This document shows positions 1 through 5,578 of a stretch of DNA of 7,733 nt, piece by piece; the stretch's first letter is position 1; every line of letters begins with the position of its first letter. Position numbers and translations under genes: made by a program. Origin of the DNA: CAZDUS01 sp964535015. Lineage in GTDB: Bacteria; Verrucomicrobiota; Kiritimatiellia; CAIKKV01; CAITUY01. The stretch lies in contig CAZHRU010000108.1 in NCBI GenBank assembly GCA_964535015.1, forward strand, positions 1 through 7,733, read 5' to 3'. A model generated the notes under the pieces. That model was given only the letters and a program-made list of their open reading frames with translations. It was not told where the DNA came from and searched no databases.

Positions 1-90
1 AGTCACTCAATTTGTCTTGAAGTATTTGTGTGTAAAGGGCAGGCCTTGTGCCGCGGGTGAAGAAAGTTGGGTGATGGGCAGGTCCACCCC

Positions 91-130
91 AGGCGTTCAA
101 CGTTTGCCTCCACCGGAACGAGCCCGGTGG
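91..130. other. Two adjacent small hairpins in the leader of the glycosyltransferase gene
   Basis: Seen directly: AGGC at 91-94 can pair with GCCT at 106-109, and immediately after it CCACCGG at 110-116 pairs perfectly with CCGGTGG at 124-130 around a 7-base loop. No T-run follows, so this is not a standard intrinsic terminator. It lies about 115 bases upstream of the glycosyltransferase start. I do not recognise a known riboswitch or small RNA here. It may simply be chance pairing in GC-rich DNA. Apart from this and the weak promoter candidate, I see no gene in 1-245. Confidence 0.25.
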
Positions 131-181
131 CCGGCTGACGTCATGTCACCAAGACCCGGAGATGCGCCCTCAACCTTACGC

Positions 182-209
182 TGGAATTCCCGCCACAAAT
201 CGCTATAAC
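182..209 (+). promoter_or_regulatory. Weak sigma70-like promoter candidate before the glycosyltransferase gene
   Basis: A TATAAC hexamer at 204-209 matches the -10 consensus at five of six positions. A poor -35 (TGGAAT, 182-187) lies 16 bases upstream. This would give a short leader before the start at 246. It is in the right place and is AT-richer than its surroundings, but the -35 match is weak. Confidence 0.25.
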
Positions 210-245
210 TATGTCGGCACTCAACCAGTGCCCGGAGGTTGATTC

Positions 246-959
246 ATGAAGGTCTCAATTGTGGTGCCGGTCTATAACGAACAAGACAATGTCCTGCCCC
301 TCGCCGCCGAGATGGATAAACTGTCCGGCCAAATTCCTGGCCTCGAAGTCCTTTTTGTGGATGACGGCAGTCGTGACCAAACCTGGGCCCGTATCGCCGA
401 AGCCAAGACCAAGTACCCCTCCGTCACCGGCTTGCGCTACGAGCGCAACTGCGGCCAGAGCCATGCCATGCTGGTAGGCCTGCACATCGCCGCCGGCGAC
501 GTACTTGTAACCATCGACGGCGACCTCCAGAACAACCCCGCCGATATCCCCCGCCTGCTGGCCGAATTGGACGGTTGCGACGCCGTCTGCGGCTACCGCG
601 CCAAACGCAAGGACACCTGGGCCCGCCGCGTCGGATCACGCCTCGCCAACCGCGTCCGCAACTGGGCCACCCACGACGGCATCCGCGACACCGGCTGCAG
701 TCTGAAGGCATTCCGCAAGGCTTGCGTGAACGACCTCCCCCCCGTCGAAGGCGTCCACCGCTTCATGCCCGCCTACTTCAAACTCAATGGCCGCATCATC
801 AAGGAAGTCGCTGTGGATCACCGCGCCCGCACCATGGGCATCTCAAAATACACCAATATGAAACGCCTGCCCCGGACAATCTACGATCTGTTCGGCTTCG
901 TCTGGTACCGCAAACGCCACCTGCGCACCCTGCCCCAGACCGACATCCGCCGCGCGTAG
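246..959 (+). CDS. Family 2 glycosyltransferase, dolichol-phosphate-mannose-synthase/DPG-synthase type, soluble
   Basis: A 237-residue GT-A fold glycosyltransferase. It most likely transfers a sugar from a nucleotide-sugar donor to a lipid or polysaccharide acceptor at the inner face of the membrane. Visible motifs, in order: the N-terminal strand MKVSIVVPVYNEQDN (1-15); the nucleotide-binding VLFVDDGSRD (35-44, acidic pair D39/D40); the metal-binding DGDLQNNPAD (91-100, a DxD formed by D91 and D93); DTGCSLKAFRK (148-158) near the acceptor site; and the basic motif R193-A-R-T-M-G-I-S-K-Y. These match the DPM1-like branch of GT2. Unlike GtrB/ArnC-type relatives it ends soon after this motif with a short basic tail and no pair of C-terminal membrane helices. 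The start is supported by GGAGGT at 235-240, about six bases before the ATG. It converges on the DUF5989 gene, whose stop lies 11 bases beyond. Sugar and acceptor cannot be read from sequence. Confidence 0.9.
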   Translation: MKVSIVVPVYNEQDNVLPLAAEMDKLSGQIPGLEVLFVDDGSRDQTWARIAEAKTKYPSVTGLRYERNCGQSHAMLVGLHIAAGDVLVTIDGDLQNNPADIPRLLAELDGCDAVCGYRAKRKDTWARRVGSRLANRVRNWATHDGIRDTGCSLKAFRKACVNDLPPVEGVHRFMPAYFKLNGRIIKEVAVDHRARTMGISKYTNMKRLPRTIYDLFGFVWYRKRHLRTLPQTDIRRA

Positions 960-970
960 ACGTTCGGCAT

Positions 971-1135
971 TCAGAACAGCGTGTAGATGAACGGCGCCAC
1001 GGTCTGGCCCGTCACAATGAACAGCCCCAGCAGCAGGAAGACCAGCACCACCGGCAGAATCCACCACGCCTTGTTGTGCCACGCAAACGCCCCAAATTCC
1101 TTCAATAACCGCCCGAGATGTTTCAAGAATCGCAT
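971..1135 (-). CDS. DUF5989/SxtK-like small single-pass membrane protein
   Basis: A 54-residue protein beginning MRFLKHLGRLLKEF. It has an amphipathic, basic N-terminal segment (1-22, with a WHNKAWW stretch at 19-25), then one hydrophobic helix (about 26-44, ILPVVLVFLLLGLFIV), and ends TVAPFIYTLF. Size, layout and position directly after a NodU-type carbamoyltransferase fit DUF5989, the family related to SxtK of saxitoxin clusters, whose biochemical role is unknown. The open frame extends further upstream into the carbamoyltransferase gene. I chose the ATG at 1135 because AAGGGGG lies about seven bases upstream and because this gives the usual length of about 50 residues. It starts 14 bases after the carbamoyltransferase stop and is the last gene of the operon. 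It is probably a membrane accessory for the carbamoyl transfer or export machinery; that role is inferred from gene context only. Confidence 0.8.
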   Translation of the reverse strand: MRFLKHLGRLLKEFGAFAWHNKAWWILPVVLVFLLLGLFIVTGQTVAPFIYTLF

Positions 1136-1149
1136 GGCATTCGCCCCCT

Positions 1150-2982
1150 TCAGTCTAAGACATATTCCTGCCGCCAGTTGGCCTTGTCCTGCCACGGCGG
1201 TTGATCCTTCTTGGATAACACGAACGACCCCAACACGAGATAATCCATCTCCGTCCGCATGAAACATCGGTAGGCATCCTCCGACGTACACACGATCGGC
1301 TCTCCCCGCACATTGAAGGAGGTGTTGATGATCACCCCGTATCCAGTCAGTTTCTCAAACGCCTTGATAATCGCGTAGTAACGGGGATTGCTCTCGGACG
1401 ATACCGTCTGCACCCGCGCCGAGTAATCCACATGCGTGATCGCCGGAATATCCGACCGCACCTGGTTGATGCGCTCGCGGATCGGCACACGCCCCGCTTC
1501 CTCCAACCCCTTGCACCGTTCCTTGCACACCGGCGCCACCAGCAGCATGTAGGGCGACGGTCGGTCGAGTTCGAAATAATCCCCCACCCGCTCCTCAAGG
1601 CACGAGGGCGCAAATGGACGGAAACTCTCCCGGTACTTGATCTTGAGATTCATCACACTCTGCATCTTGGAGGACCGGGCGTCGCCAATAATCGACCGCC
1701 CCCCCAATGCCCGCGGCCCGAACTCCATCCGCCCCTGCACCAGTCCAATCACATTCTCCGAGGCCACCAATTTCGCGATCTCCGTCGCCCATGCATCACC
1801 CTCCAACTTCCGGGCTGGATACCCGTTGGCTTTCAGGAATCTCTCCACTGCGTCATCCTCAATATCCGGCCCCAATAGCGACCCGCGAATCGAGTCATGC
1901 ACATTGTCCGCCTGCCGGGGCTGGTTGAGAACCTGATGCCCAACCATCAACGCCGCCCCCAACGCCCCGCCCGCATCCCCCGCCGCCGGCTGAATCCAGA
2001 TGTCCTTGAAAATCCCCTCGCGCAACAATCGCCCGTTGGCCACGCAGTTCAACGCCACGCCACCCGCCATGCACAAGTACGGCTCCCCCGTAATCTCACG
2101 GGCATGCCGCGCCATCCGCAACACAATCTCCTCGGTCACCACCTGGATGGACCGCGCAATATCCATCTCGCGTTGCGAAATCTCACTCTCCCCCTTGCGT
2201 GCCGGCCCGCCGAACAACTCGGCAAAGGCATCGTTGGTCATCGTGAGCCCGTCCAAATACCCGAAGTATTTCAAATTCAGCCGGAACGACCCGTCTTCCC
2301 GCATGTCAAGCAGGTTGTCCCGGATCACGTCCACATAGGTCGGCTCGCCATACGGCGCCAGCCCCATCAATTTGTACTCGCCGGAATTGACCCGGAACCC
2401 GGTGAAGTAAGTGAACGCCGAATACAACAACCCCAGTGAATGGGGGAAATGCAGATCCTTCAGGATCTCCAGCCGGTTGCCGTCCCCGCGCCCGATCGCA
2501 CTCGTGGACCACTCACCCACCCCGTCCAACGTCAAAATCGCCGCCTTCTGGAATGGCGATGCGAAAAACGCGCTGGCCGCATGCGACTCATGATGCTCCG
2601 GAAAATACATCGGCGGCACCGTCTTCAATCCGCACTTCTCCAGCGCCACTTCGATCTCCATCGGTATCCAGAGTTTCTCCTTCATCCAAAGCGGAACCGC
2701 CATCATGAAGGATTGCAGACCAAAGGGAGCCACGCTGAAATAGGTCTTGAGAATACGCTCAAACTTGCGGATCGGCTTGTCGTAAAACGCCACCCCGTCC
2801 AACGCTCCCCCGCCCTGACGCTCCAACTCGCGCAGGCAATACTTCACCGCATTGACCGGGAACCCGGCGTCGTGTTTCTTCCGGGTAAAGCGCTCCTCCT
2901 GGGCCGCGGCGATAATCACACCGTCCTTCACCAAGGCCGCCGCTGAGTCGTGATAAAATGCGCTTATGCCAAGAATGTTCAT
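1150..2982 (-). CDS. Carbamoyltransferase, NodU/CmcH/SxtI family
   Basis: A 610-residue two-domain carbamoyltransferase. Family members (TobZ, NodU, CmcH, SxtI) convert carbamoyl phosphate and ATP to carbamoyl-adenylate and then transfer the carbamoyl group to a hydroxyl on a sugar or small molecule. The N-terminal Kae1-like domain shows MNILGISAFYHDSAA (1-15), EERF (29-32), the metal-binding HHESHAASAFF (130-140), LDGVGEW (152-158), GEYKLMGLAPYG (201-212), AGGVALNC (306-313) and GDAGGALGAA (335-344). The C-terminal YrdC-like domain shows GRMEFGPRALGGRSI (417-431), SFRPFAPS (453-460) and NTSFNVRGEPI (553-563). Length and motif set look complete. The start overlaps the stop of the upstream SxtJ-like gene (TGATG, one shared base), implying translational coupling. 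The acceptor is unknown; the glycosyltransferase and SGNH neighbours point to a surface glycan rather than a toxin. Confidence 0.95.
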   Translation of the reverse strand: MNILGISAFYHDSAAALVKDGVIIAAAQEERFTRKKHDAGFPVNAVKYCLRELERQGGGALDGVAFYDKPIRKFERILKTYFSVAPFGLQSFMMAVPLWMKEKLWIPMEIEVALEKCGLKTVPPMYFPEHHESHAASAFFASPFQKAAILTLDGVGEWSTSAIGRGDGNRLEILKDLHFPHSLGLLYSAFTYFTGFRVNSGEYKLMGLAPYGEPTYVDVIRDNLLDMREDGSFRLNLKYFGYLDGLTMTNDAFAELFGGPARKGESEISQREMDIARSIQVVTEEIVLRMARHAREITGEPYLCMAGGVALNCVANGRLLREGIFKDIWIQPAAGDAGGALGAALMVGHQVLNQPRQADNVHDSIRGSLLGPDIEDDAVERFLKANGYPARKLEGDAWATEIAKLVASENVIGLVQGRMEFGPRALGGRSIIGDARSSKMQSVMNLKIKYRESFRPFAPSCLEERVGDYFELDRPSPYMLLVAPVCKERCKGLEEAGRVPIRERINQVRSDIPAITHVDYSARVQTVSSESNPRYYAIIKAFEKLTGYGVIINTSFNVRGEPIVCTSEDAYRCFMRTEMDYLVLGSFVLSKKDQPPWQDKANWRQEYVLD

Positions 2983-3386
2983 CAGTATTGCCGCTTGTAT
3001 TCGTCGGGACTTCCAACCGGCTTGCGGGCAATCCAGTAGGTCGGTGCCTTCGTTGGAAACTTGCGCGCCATCGGGTCATTCCCTGTCATCATCAGAATCA
3101 ATCGCCCCGGAAAGAACACCAGGTAGAACATCGGGACCAGTAGCAACCAGGTAAGGCCAATCCCCGCCGCCTTTCCCAACCAGCGCCCCCCCTGCTCAAT
3201 CTTCATGAATACGGGCGGCGCCAACAGGCCACTCAACAACACCAACGCCCCAATCCCGGCCACGACCGCGGCGGCAACCTGCCTGCCCTTCCAGACAAAC
3301 AAACCCGCCACAGCAAACGGAATCAGCGCCTGAAACGTTGCTCGCCCGGCAATCTCTCCCCGACTGTGTTGTGCTTTGGATGTCAT
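2982..3386 (-). CDS. SxtJ-like membrane protein
   Basis: A 134-residue protein with a short hydrophilic N-terminus and hydrophobic segments at about 17-33, 36-58 and 72-98. A conserved-looking basic C-terminal tail contains DPMARKF (104-110), the aromatic TYWIARK (116-122) and the terminal EYKRQY. Hydrophobic helices followed by a Tyr-Trp tail, directly upstream of a NodU-type carbamoyltransferase, are typical of the SxtJ family, named from saxitoxin clusters and of unknown function. The ATG at 3386 is the only reasonable start, because TAG closes the frame six codons upstream. GGAGAAAGG lies 20 bases or more before the ATG, which is too far to be a good ribosome binding site, so initiation may be weak. 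First gene of the operon. It probably works with the carbamoyltransferase at the membrane; this is inferred from conserved gene order. Confidence 0.8.
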   Translation of the reverse strand: MTSKAQHSRGEIAGRATFQALIPFAVAGLFVWKGRQVAAAVVAGIGALVLLSGLLAPPVFMKIEQGGRWLGKAAGIGLTWLLLVPMFYLVFFPGRLILMMTGNDPMARKFPTKAPTYWIARKPVGSPDEYKRQY

Positions 3387-3417
3387 GAAAACGCTGAGAA
3401 ACTACGCCTTTCTCCAC

Positions 3418-3426
3418 ACTATATCA
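3418..3426 (-). promoter_or_regulatory. Extended -10 promoter candidate for the SxtJ-carbamoyltransferase-DUF5989 operon
   Basis: Read on the minus strand this is TGATATAGT: an extended -10 (TGn) joined to TATAGT, five of six matches to TATAAT. It ends 32 bases before the SxtJ-like ATG, so transcription would start around 3411 with a short leader. No convincing -35 sits 16-18 bases upstream, as is common for extended -10 promoters. The intergenic stretch 3387-3442 holds no other signal that I can see. Confidence 0.4.
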
Positions 3427-3442
3427 AGATTCCATGTTCCGA

Positions 3443-3655
3443 CTATCCAGACTGCCATGTTTCAGACCCATTCTTAGCATTCACCCGCACCGACCAGAAG
3501 TTCTTGTCCTTCCCCTTATCGAGATTGTGAACACTCAATCCCTGACTGGCCGCATTCATCTGTAGGTCGAATGCCGTCGTCTTGACGACTTTCTACTCGT
3601 CGCCAATCAAGTGCGAAAGGCTATCGGTGAAAGTGTTGGCAATGCGAAAGTCCAG
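3443..3655 (-). pseudogene. Remnant of the RelE-like N-terminus of a UvrD-type helicase
   Basis: Translating the minus strand from a CTG at 3655 gives LDFRIANTFTDSL, then a TAG stop at 3593-3595, then KVVKTTAFDLQMN and later HNLDKGKDKNFWSVRVN. From memory of the family, this is the characteristic start of UvrD/Rep-like superfamily I helicases (or stand-alone toxins) whose N-terminus has a RelE-like fold; intact members read roughly DFRIADTFTDSLARL, then GDEQKAVKTTAFDLQ, then DKAKDKNFWSVRVS. The TAG falls exactly where relatives have a Gln codon (CAG), so it looks like one C-to-T change. Homology stops near 3476-3479, after VRVN; an unrelated tail runs to a TAG at 3443-3445. The expected ATG is CTG. 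The helicase core is entirely absent. It begins two bases after the stop of the upstream unrecognised reading frame, as if once co-transcribed. Non-functional. Confidence 0.8.
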
Positions 3656-3657
3656 AC

Positions 3658-3879
3658 CTATGACTCATATTCAGATTTGACAATGAAGAGCGATATTTCT
3701 TCCACCTGGACGATTTCACTCAGAGATTCCACTACCGCCTGATCAATGATCTTCCCAGCATCAATAGCACCCCGCAATTCTGCCGAAGAAATCCATTCAC
3801 TGTTCCACACGGGCGCGTCCCGTCCTTGCATCAACCGACAGAGCGGCTCATCAAACTACATTTCTGGAGCAATCGGCAT
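3658..3879 (-). pseudogene. Unrecognised short protein, coding-like, interrupted by one TAG
   Basis: From the ATG at 3879 the frame reads MPIAPEM, a TAG at 3856-3858, then FDEPLCRLMQGRDAPVWNSE onward to a TAG at 3658-3660. Without the first TAG the product would be 73 codons long; the longest ATG-started open part (3831-3658) is 57 codons. The sequence looks like genuine protein: balanced composition, WISSAELRGAID (a helix-like stretch), GKIIDQAVVESLSEIVQVEE, ending IVKSEYES. I do not recognise the family. It lies between a methyltransferase fragment and a helicase remnant, all on the same strand, and its stop abuts the helicase remnant. It may be an accessory gene of the lost cassette, or the C-terminal end of a larger protein whose front is deleted. 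It is below usual ORF length cut-offs and easily missed. Confidence 0.5.
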
Positions 3880-3952
3880 TTATGGAAGAGCGAATCACCT
3901 GGTTACTAACCTTTGTTTTCGTCGGACTCAATTTAAGGCCCAAACCGATCAA
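3851..3952 (-). pseudogene. Possible tiny reverse-transcriptase-like fragment at a deletion junction
   Basis: In a frame different from the methyltransferase fragment, the minus strand from 3952 reads LIGLGLKLSPTKTKVSNQ and continues VIRSSINAD before a TGA at 3851-3853. The string LGLKLSPTKTKV resembles the region around motif D of bacterial reverse transcriptases (group II intron and UG/DRT types often have LGLxLxPxKTK). Only about 25 codons are open, there is no YxDD catalytic motif, and the match is from memory to a short lysine-rich string. It overlaps the start of the unrecognised gene remnant at 3879. This could be coincidence; I list it because it begins where methyltransferase homology ends. 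Confidence 0.2.
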
Positions 3953-4214
3953 TCAGCACCTTGGGGTAAACCTTCTCCTGAATGTAAAGCGGCGGGGCAT
4001 GGACAACGAGATCACTCCAGTCCTGCTCATCCTTCCCCCGCCAGACCAACTGGGGATCAAGATCGCGGTTGCGTCGCTCATAGGCAACGCGAATGGGATC
4101 GGCCTCCTCCTTCTTGAGTACGGACTGGTGTTCGGCGGTGGGAATGTTCTTCCGCTTGTCGGTATCGTGCTTGATCGTTTCGACGGACTTGAGAGTGGTG
4201 GGTTTCTTGGCCAT
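3933..4214 (-). pseudogene. N-terminal fragment of a site-specific DNA methyltransferase
   Basis: A 93-codon open frame starting MAKKPTTLKSVETIKHD, with KNIPTAEHQSV (22-32) and the diagnostic DLDPQLVWRGKDEQDWSDLV (51-70) followed by PPLYIQEKVYPKVLID (74-89). This is the conserved leader of a family of large adenine-specific, type III Mod-like DNA methyltransferases that are normally many hundreds of residues long. The catalytic domain (DPPY and the SAM-binding motif) is missing: homology stops after KVLID near 3948 and the frame then runs into RFGP and a TAA. The ATG has a good ribosome binding site (GAAGGA, eight bases upstream) inside the end of the preceding AlbA/RecG-like gene, five bases away, so the pair was an operon. 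The fragment cannot methylate DNA. A deletion or recombination removed the rest. Confidence 0.85.
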
Positions 4215-4418
4215 ACAAGTTATCCTTCGTTCTTATCAATCACTTCCCAATGTCCGCCATGAGTCGGACCAAGACGGCGGACATGGCCCTGTTTCTTGAG
4301 AGTGGCAATCTGTTTAAGAACAGCCCGTTTGGTAATCCCAAGTTTTCCGGCCAATAGTTCCGTCGTAATAGCCTGATTTTGTCGAAGCATGCCAAGGATG
4401 AGGCCAGCGGTTTTCAGC

Positions 4419-4472
4419 GAACTTATTGGTGAACTTATTGGTGAACTTATTGATGAACCTATTGGTGAACTT
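4419..4472. repeat. 12-bp tandem repeat in the regulator linker (GAACTTATTGGT, about 4.5 copies)
   Basis: Copies at 4419-4430, 4431-4442, 4443-4454 (one change), 4455-4466 (one change) and a half copy at 4467-4472. The unit is a multiple of three and, on the minus strand, encodes a repeated SSPI peptide in the linker between the two winged-helix domains. In-frame copy-number change would alter linker length without breaking the frame. Confidence 0.9.
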
Positions 4473-4475
4473 TTC

Positions 4476-4499
4476 ACCGGCGTTTTTACCGGCGTTTTT
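4476..4499. repeat. 12-bp tandem repeat ACCGGCGTTTTT, two perfect copies
   Basis: Perfect copies at 4476-4487 and 4488-4499, adjacent to the previous repeat and encoding the KTPVKTPV part of the same linker. Degenerate AGCCCTTT/AACCCTTT units follow at about 4572-4637, so the entire linker has been built by repeat expansion. Confidence 0.85.
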
Positions 4500-5483
4500 A
4501 TCGACACTGTCGCTGTTTTATGTCGTTTTGCAGGGGTTTTTAGTGCGACTCCCCTCTTATGTCCTGCCCCCGTGAGCCCTTTGAGCCCTTTATGAGCCCT
4601 TTGTCTTTCGGGAACGCTTGAACCCTTTGTGAACCCTTGGCGGTTTAAGGTATAAGTGGTTCCCCGCCCGGTGGTGCCCGCACGACTAAACAGTCCGAGT
4701 TGAACGAGTTCATCGAGGTCACGGGAGGCGGTCGGTTTGGAGACGGAAAAGGCCTCCTGGTATTCTGTATTCAACAGGTTGCCCGTTTTCCGTGCCAGCG
4801 CCACCGCCTTCCGTTGCCGTTCATTCAGGTTCAACCCGGCCAACACCTCATCCGTGAGCCAGTCGCGCCAGAGGGTGATGGTAAACTCACCGCCTCGCTG
4901 GGCAAAATCGGGCTCGGGCAGATTGTGCTCAAGGTTTTCACGAATCATCATAAGGGTGCCCGTGCCATATTTCTCAATATACCCGGCCAGGAAGAGCGCT
5001 TCGCAAAGCCGGTGGTTCCGGGCTATGGAGCCGTGGGGATGGCGCAAACTCTCCATGGTAAGCGATACTGGCAGTGCCCCGGGGTTCCAGACTTCGACAC
5101 GATCGGCAAAGACAGAGACCTGTACGGCCCCGGCGGACGTATAATCACGATGGGCAATGGCATTAACAATCGCTTCCCGGATTACATCCGGCGGGATTTC
5201 GTAGCGAACAGGCGCCTGACTACTCTCGGCACGGGTGCCCACGCTGCGATTAAGTTTCGACATGGCAAAATCCACCGCCATATCGACTTGTTGGAACACC
5301 GTCCCCTTGAAAATGCGATAAAACGGCACAGGGCGTTGGATTTCCGTGCCATGAAAGTGAAAAAGGCGTTTGGGGGCGATACAGAATCACTCTGGTTTGA
5401 TAGGGCCCCTGCACTGTCTTTCATGGGTTAAGAAATTGCCTTAACTGCGTAATAAACGCAAGCCCGACGGCAATGTTTCCGTG

Positions 5484-5508
5484 AACTCATCACAATTTGT
5501 GATGAGTT
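5484..5508. promoter_or_regulatory. Perfect 12-bp inverted repeat with a one-base centre, operator-like
   Basis: AACTCATCACAA (5484-5495), a central T, then TTGTGATGAGTT (5497-5508) form a perfect palindrome. No T-run follows on either strand, so an intrinsic terminator is unlikely. It has the form of a binding site for a dimeric protein and lies just upstream of the 5' end of the decayed regulator gene, so an autoregulatory operator is possible. It could equally be a scar or end of a small mobile element. The stretch 5425-5578 contains no gene that I can support. Confidence 0.55.
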
Positions 5509-5536
5509 GTATCCCTTGGCGCAGGAAAGGAAAGTG

Positions 5537-5564
5537 ATTCACCACTCACTATTCACCATTCACA
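5537..5564. repeat. 7-bp degenerate tandem repeat ATTCACC, four units
   Basis: Units ATTCACC (5537-5543), ACTCACT (5544-5550), ATTCACC (5551-5557) and ATTCACA (5558-5564), followed closely by a C-rich run. It lies 15 bases beyond the stop of the SGNH gene. Such spacer repeats may recur elsewhere in the genome; no function is evident. Confidence 0.7.
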
Positions 5565-5578
5565 ACCCCGCCCCCCCC

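Larger units (their letters stand above)
4220..5424 (-). pseudogene. AlbA_2/RecG-like (COG2865) ATP-binding regulator, N-terminally truncated and frameshifted
   Basis: The longest open part, 4220-5329 from a GTG, encodes 369 residues. It holds a GHKL-like ATPase region (EAIVNAIAHRDY 52-63, ADRVEVWNPG 75-84, YGTG 121-124), a winged helix at about 164-230, a repetitive Ser/Pro/Lys-rich linker at 231-305, and a second winged helix at about 306-365. This is the C-terminal part of COG2865 proteins, which join an AlbA_2 (Schlafen-type) domain to an HATPase_c_4 domain and often sit beside restriction-modification genes. Homology clearly continues upstream of the GTG: the same frame reads APKRLFHFHGTEIQRP back to a TGA at 5387-5389, and a second frame gives MKDSAGALSN from 5424, which fits the segment expected just before it. 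At least one frameshift and loss of the AlbA_2 domain are therefore likely. The 369-residue C-terminal piece could still be translated, but the gene is not intact. It ends five bases before the methyltransferase fragment. Confidence 0.75.

Noticed and set aside
17..208. 63-codon TTG-started plus-strand frame
   Set aside because: Rich in Pro, Arg and Gly with no family resemblance and no ribosome binding site; typical chance frame in GC-rich DNA.
162..242. 26-codon ATG frame ending three bases before the glycosyltransferase start, possible leader peptide
   Set aside because: Its only Shine-Dalgarno-like bases abut the ATG, and composition is Pro/Gly/Asn rich without attenuator features.
1432..2946. 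Several plus-strand frames of 90-180 codons opposite the carbamoyltransferase
   Set aside because: Arg/Pro/His rich shadows of a gene whose motifs are complete on the minus strand.
3574..3590. GTCGTC/GACGAC inverted repeat
   Set aside because: Six-base arms fall inside the conserved helicase-remnant codons for Lys-Thr-Thr and are explained by coding.
4419..4499. CRISPR-like array
   Set aside because: Direct 12-bp repeats with no spacers, in frame within a protein linker.
4700..5431. 243-codon plus-strand frame opposite the regulator remnant
   Set aside because: The minus strand has recognisable ATPase and winged-helix motifs; the plus frame has none.
5484..5508. Intrinsic terminator of the SGNH gene
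   Set aside because: No T-run follows the stem on the minus or plus strand, and it lies about 70 bases beyond the stop codon.
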